Source of the DNA: Flectonema sp. DT1601
Lineage: Eukaryota > Euglenozoa > Diplonemea > Diplonemida > Diplonemidae
DNA: 64,000 bases
NCBI GenBank assembly: GCA_964019425.1
Contig: OZ025863.1
Span: 186,001-250,000 of the forward strand
Direction of reading: 5' to 3'
The notes beneath the pieces were generated by a model. That model worked only from the letters and a program-made list of their open reading frames with translations, was not told the origin of the DNA and ran no database searches. This document shows, piece after piece, positions 62,884 through 64,000 of the stretch (positions are counted from its first letter, which is position 1; each line of letters begins with the position of its first letter). Made by a program: the position numbers and the translations under genes.

Positions 62884-63894
62884 ATGAAAAAGAATCCACC
62901 GTCAGGAGGTGGAGGTGAACTTAAGCGACTGAAGCCTAATGGAGAAGAGCCAGATGTTGGTTGCGAGTACCAGACTTTTCTACTGGAGAAGGAGCTGACA
63001 GGCGATCCATACTTCCTGAATTATGAAACCATGGTAGAAGAGAGAAGGGACCGCCTGCACAAGATAATGAATGGAGATATCGTCCATGGACGTGAAGGTC
63101 ACAATGAAGATCCAGCTCCGATCAAACTCCAGGACGAATTCGACAAGTTCTGCGAGAGGATACCGGCTTGGAAGGATGGCGGATCATATGTATTCTGGAG
63201 AGACCATTCCAATGTGAAGGATAAGGAGGGGGTTCTGGTTGTCCGCGTTCAGAACAGTGGGTTGTGTTACATGCATGCACCTGCTGCCCTCCAACACTAC
63301 GTAGTTACCATGAACTCTGGTGGCACCCATCATGAGATGCTGAATGTGGCCAAGTTTATGAAGCAATACTTCACTGCAAGGCAGCTTTTTAAACACATTG
63401 TGCAGTGTGAGGGTGGGCATTCTGTAGGGTTCATGCAGCAAATCATGCAGTTGGATGATGAGGATATTGAGTCCTTTTACATTCCTAAACATGATGGTCT
63501 TCTGACAGCCACAGCTGCAGGGATTCATGATGCTCTTCAAGAATATGGAGTTGGCCTGGTTTCTGGCTTCAACGTGGACGCGACCTTCCACGAATCGGAG
63601 CTTGCCTCATTTGTGACTGAGAAGTACAATTCCAAGAAGAAAAAGGGAAAACATGCAATGGTACTTGTCGGCTCACGCAAAGACGGAGACCAACACATCT
63701 TCCTACTTCAGAATTGGTGGAGAACAAGACAGTTGATTGAAGTGTCTGGTGAGTACCTTGCCCAAACAGGAGCCCAGGTTGTCTTCGTCAAGAAGTCGGT
63801 CGACCAAATTCCTGACGAGTTCCCGAAGAATGTAGCCTCTTACATGGAGACTGAAGACCTTGGTGAGCAGCTTCCTCCAGAGATGATGTATTAG
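62884..63894 (+). CDS. papain-like cysteine peptidase, type A, 336 aa
   Basis: Intact; Q123, C128, H257, N277. LLEKELTG, GDPYFLNYE, QCEGGHSVGFMQQ, SFYIPKHDG loop, HESELAS, KKKK. From the loop to the KKKK block it equals 24727, a type B gene, again showing cassettes moving between leader classes. Confidence 0.85.
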   Translation: MKKNPPSGGGGELKRLKPNGEEPDVGCEYQTFLLEKELTGDPYFLNYETMVEERRDRLHKIMNGDIVHGREGHNEDPAPIKLQDEFDKFCERIPAWKDGGSYVFWRDHSNVKDKEGVLVVRVQNSGLCYMHAPAALQHYVVTMNSGGTHHEMLNVAKFMKQYFTARQLFKHIVQCEGGHSVGFMQQIMQLDDEDIESFYIPKHDGLLTATAAGIHDALQEYGVGLVSGFNVDATFHESELASFVTEKYNSKKKKGKHAMVLVGSRKDGDQHIFLLQNWWRTRQLIEVSGEYLAQTGAQVVFVKKSVDQIPDEFPKNVASYMETEDLGEQLPPEMMY

Positions 63895-64000
63895 CAAACA
63901 GTCTCGTTTATCCCCACAAGAGACTTTGAACTGTCTTTGGTCAAAAAGAAGAAAAAAAGTTAATGCGAAGGGTTTATTCTGCGATCTTAAGTTGTGTTCA
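63895..64000 (+). other. peptidase 3' flank, cut by window end
   Basis: The start of the recurrent 3' flank. Nothing further. Confidence 0.6.

Overview
The window is eukaryotic. It carries a non-LTR retrotransposon of the restriction-like-endonuclease (R2-like) type, tRNA-derived SINE-like pieces with A and B boxes, very long A/T homopolymer runs, yeast-like TACTAAC branch-point motifs next to AG acceptors, and no bacterial operon signals. I cannot name the phylum; a protist or an early-branching animal would both fit.

The backbone is a tandem, same-strand array of 21 copies (14 open, 7 broken or partial) of one intracellular papain-fold cysteine peptidase gene. An intact copy encodes 322-336 aa with Gln, Cys, His and Asn in papain order and no signal peptide. 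Two leaders exist. Type A begins MKKNPPSGGGGELKR and follows a TACTAAC-TAG motif. Type B begins MFKTSRVIVTSVRGK and follows an ACTAAC-ACTATAG motif and a decayed copy of a peptidase 3' end. The copies are mosaics of a few alternative cassettes in an almost invariant background, which points to gene conversion or unequal exchange. Interleaved with them are seven copies or fragments of a second gene whose protein resembles the Josephin (ataxin-3) deubiquitinase fold. All four copies that reach this part have the same in-frame TAA. Two copies of a chimeric gene fuse an unrecognised, possibly ubiquitin-like, N-terminus to the peptidase.

Layout: 1-8123 Josephin-like/peptidase cluster; 8505-11944 tandem 1285-bp mobile repeats; 12807-13579 broken type B gene, 10-bp phased CACGA repeats and 144-bp repeats; 13580-18331 tandem 1355-bp mobile repeats; 18352-25710 chimera plus A, B, B genes; 25740-26661 an insertion with two tRNA-like pieces; 27085-30479 Josephin-like plus a peptidase gene split by a 669-bp LINE tail; 30480-42985 a 12.5-kb LINE insertion inside a Josephin-like copy; 42986-64000 more clusters. 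The block 49626 to about 57004 repeats 18332 to about 25710 at a constant offset of 31,294 bp.

Three mobile families (an 11.5-kb LINE and the 1285- and 1355-bp non-coding units) share one architecture: a 5'-truncated unit followed head-to-tail by full unit(s), with related 3' ends. This suggests that the LINE mobilises the two short families. Together the window shows a recently amplified, cassette-shuffling peptidase family linked to a ubiquitin-protease-like gene and used repeatedly as a landing site for one retrotransposition system.
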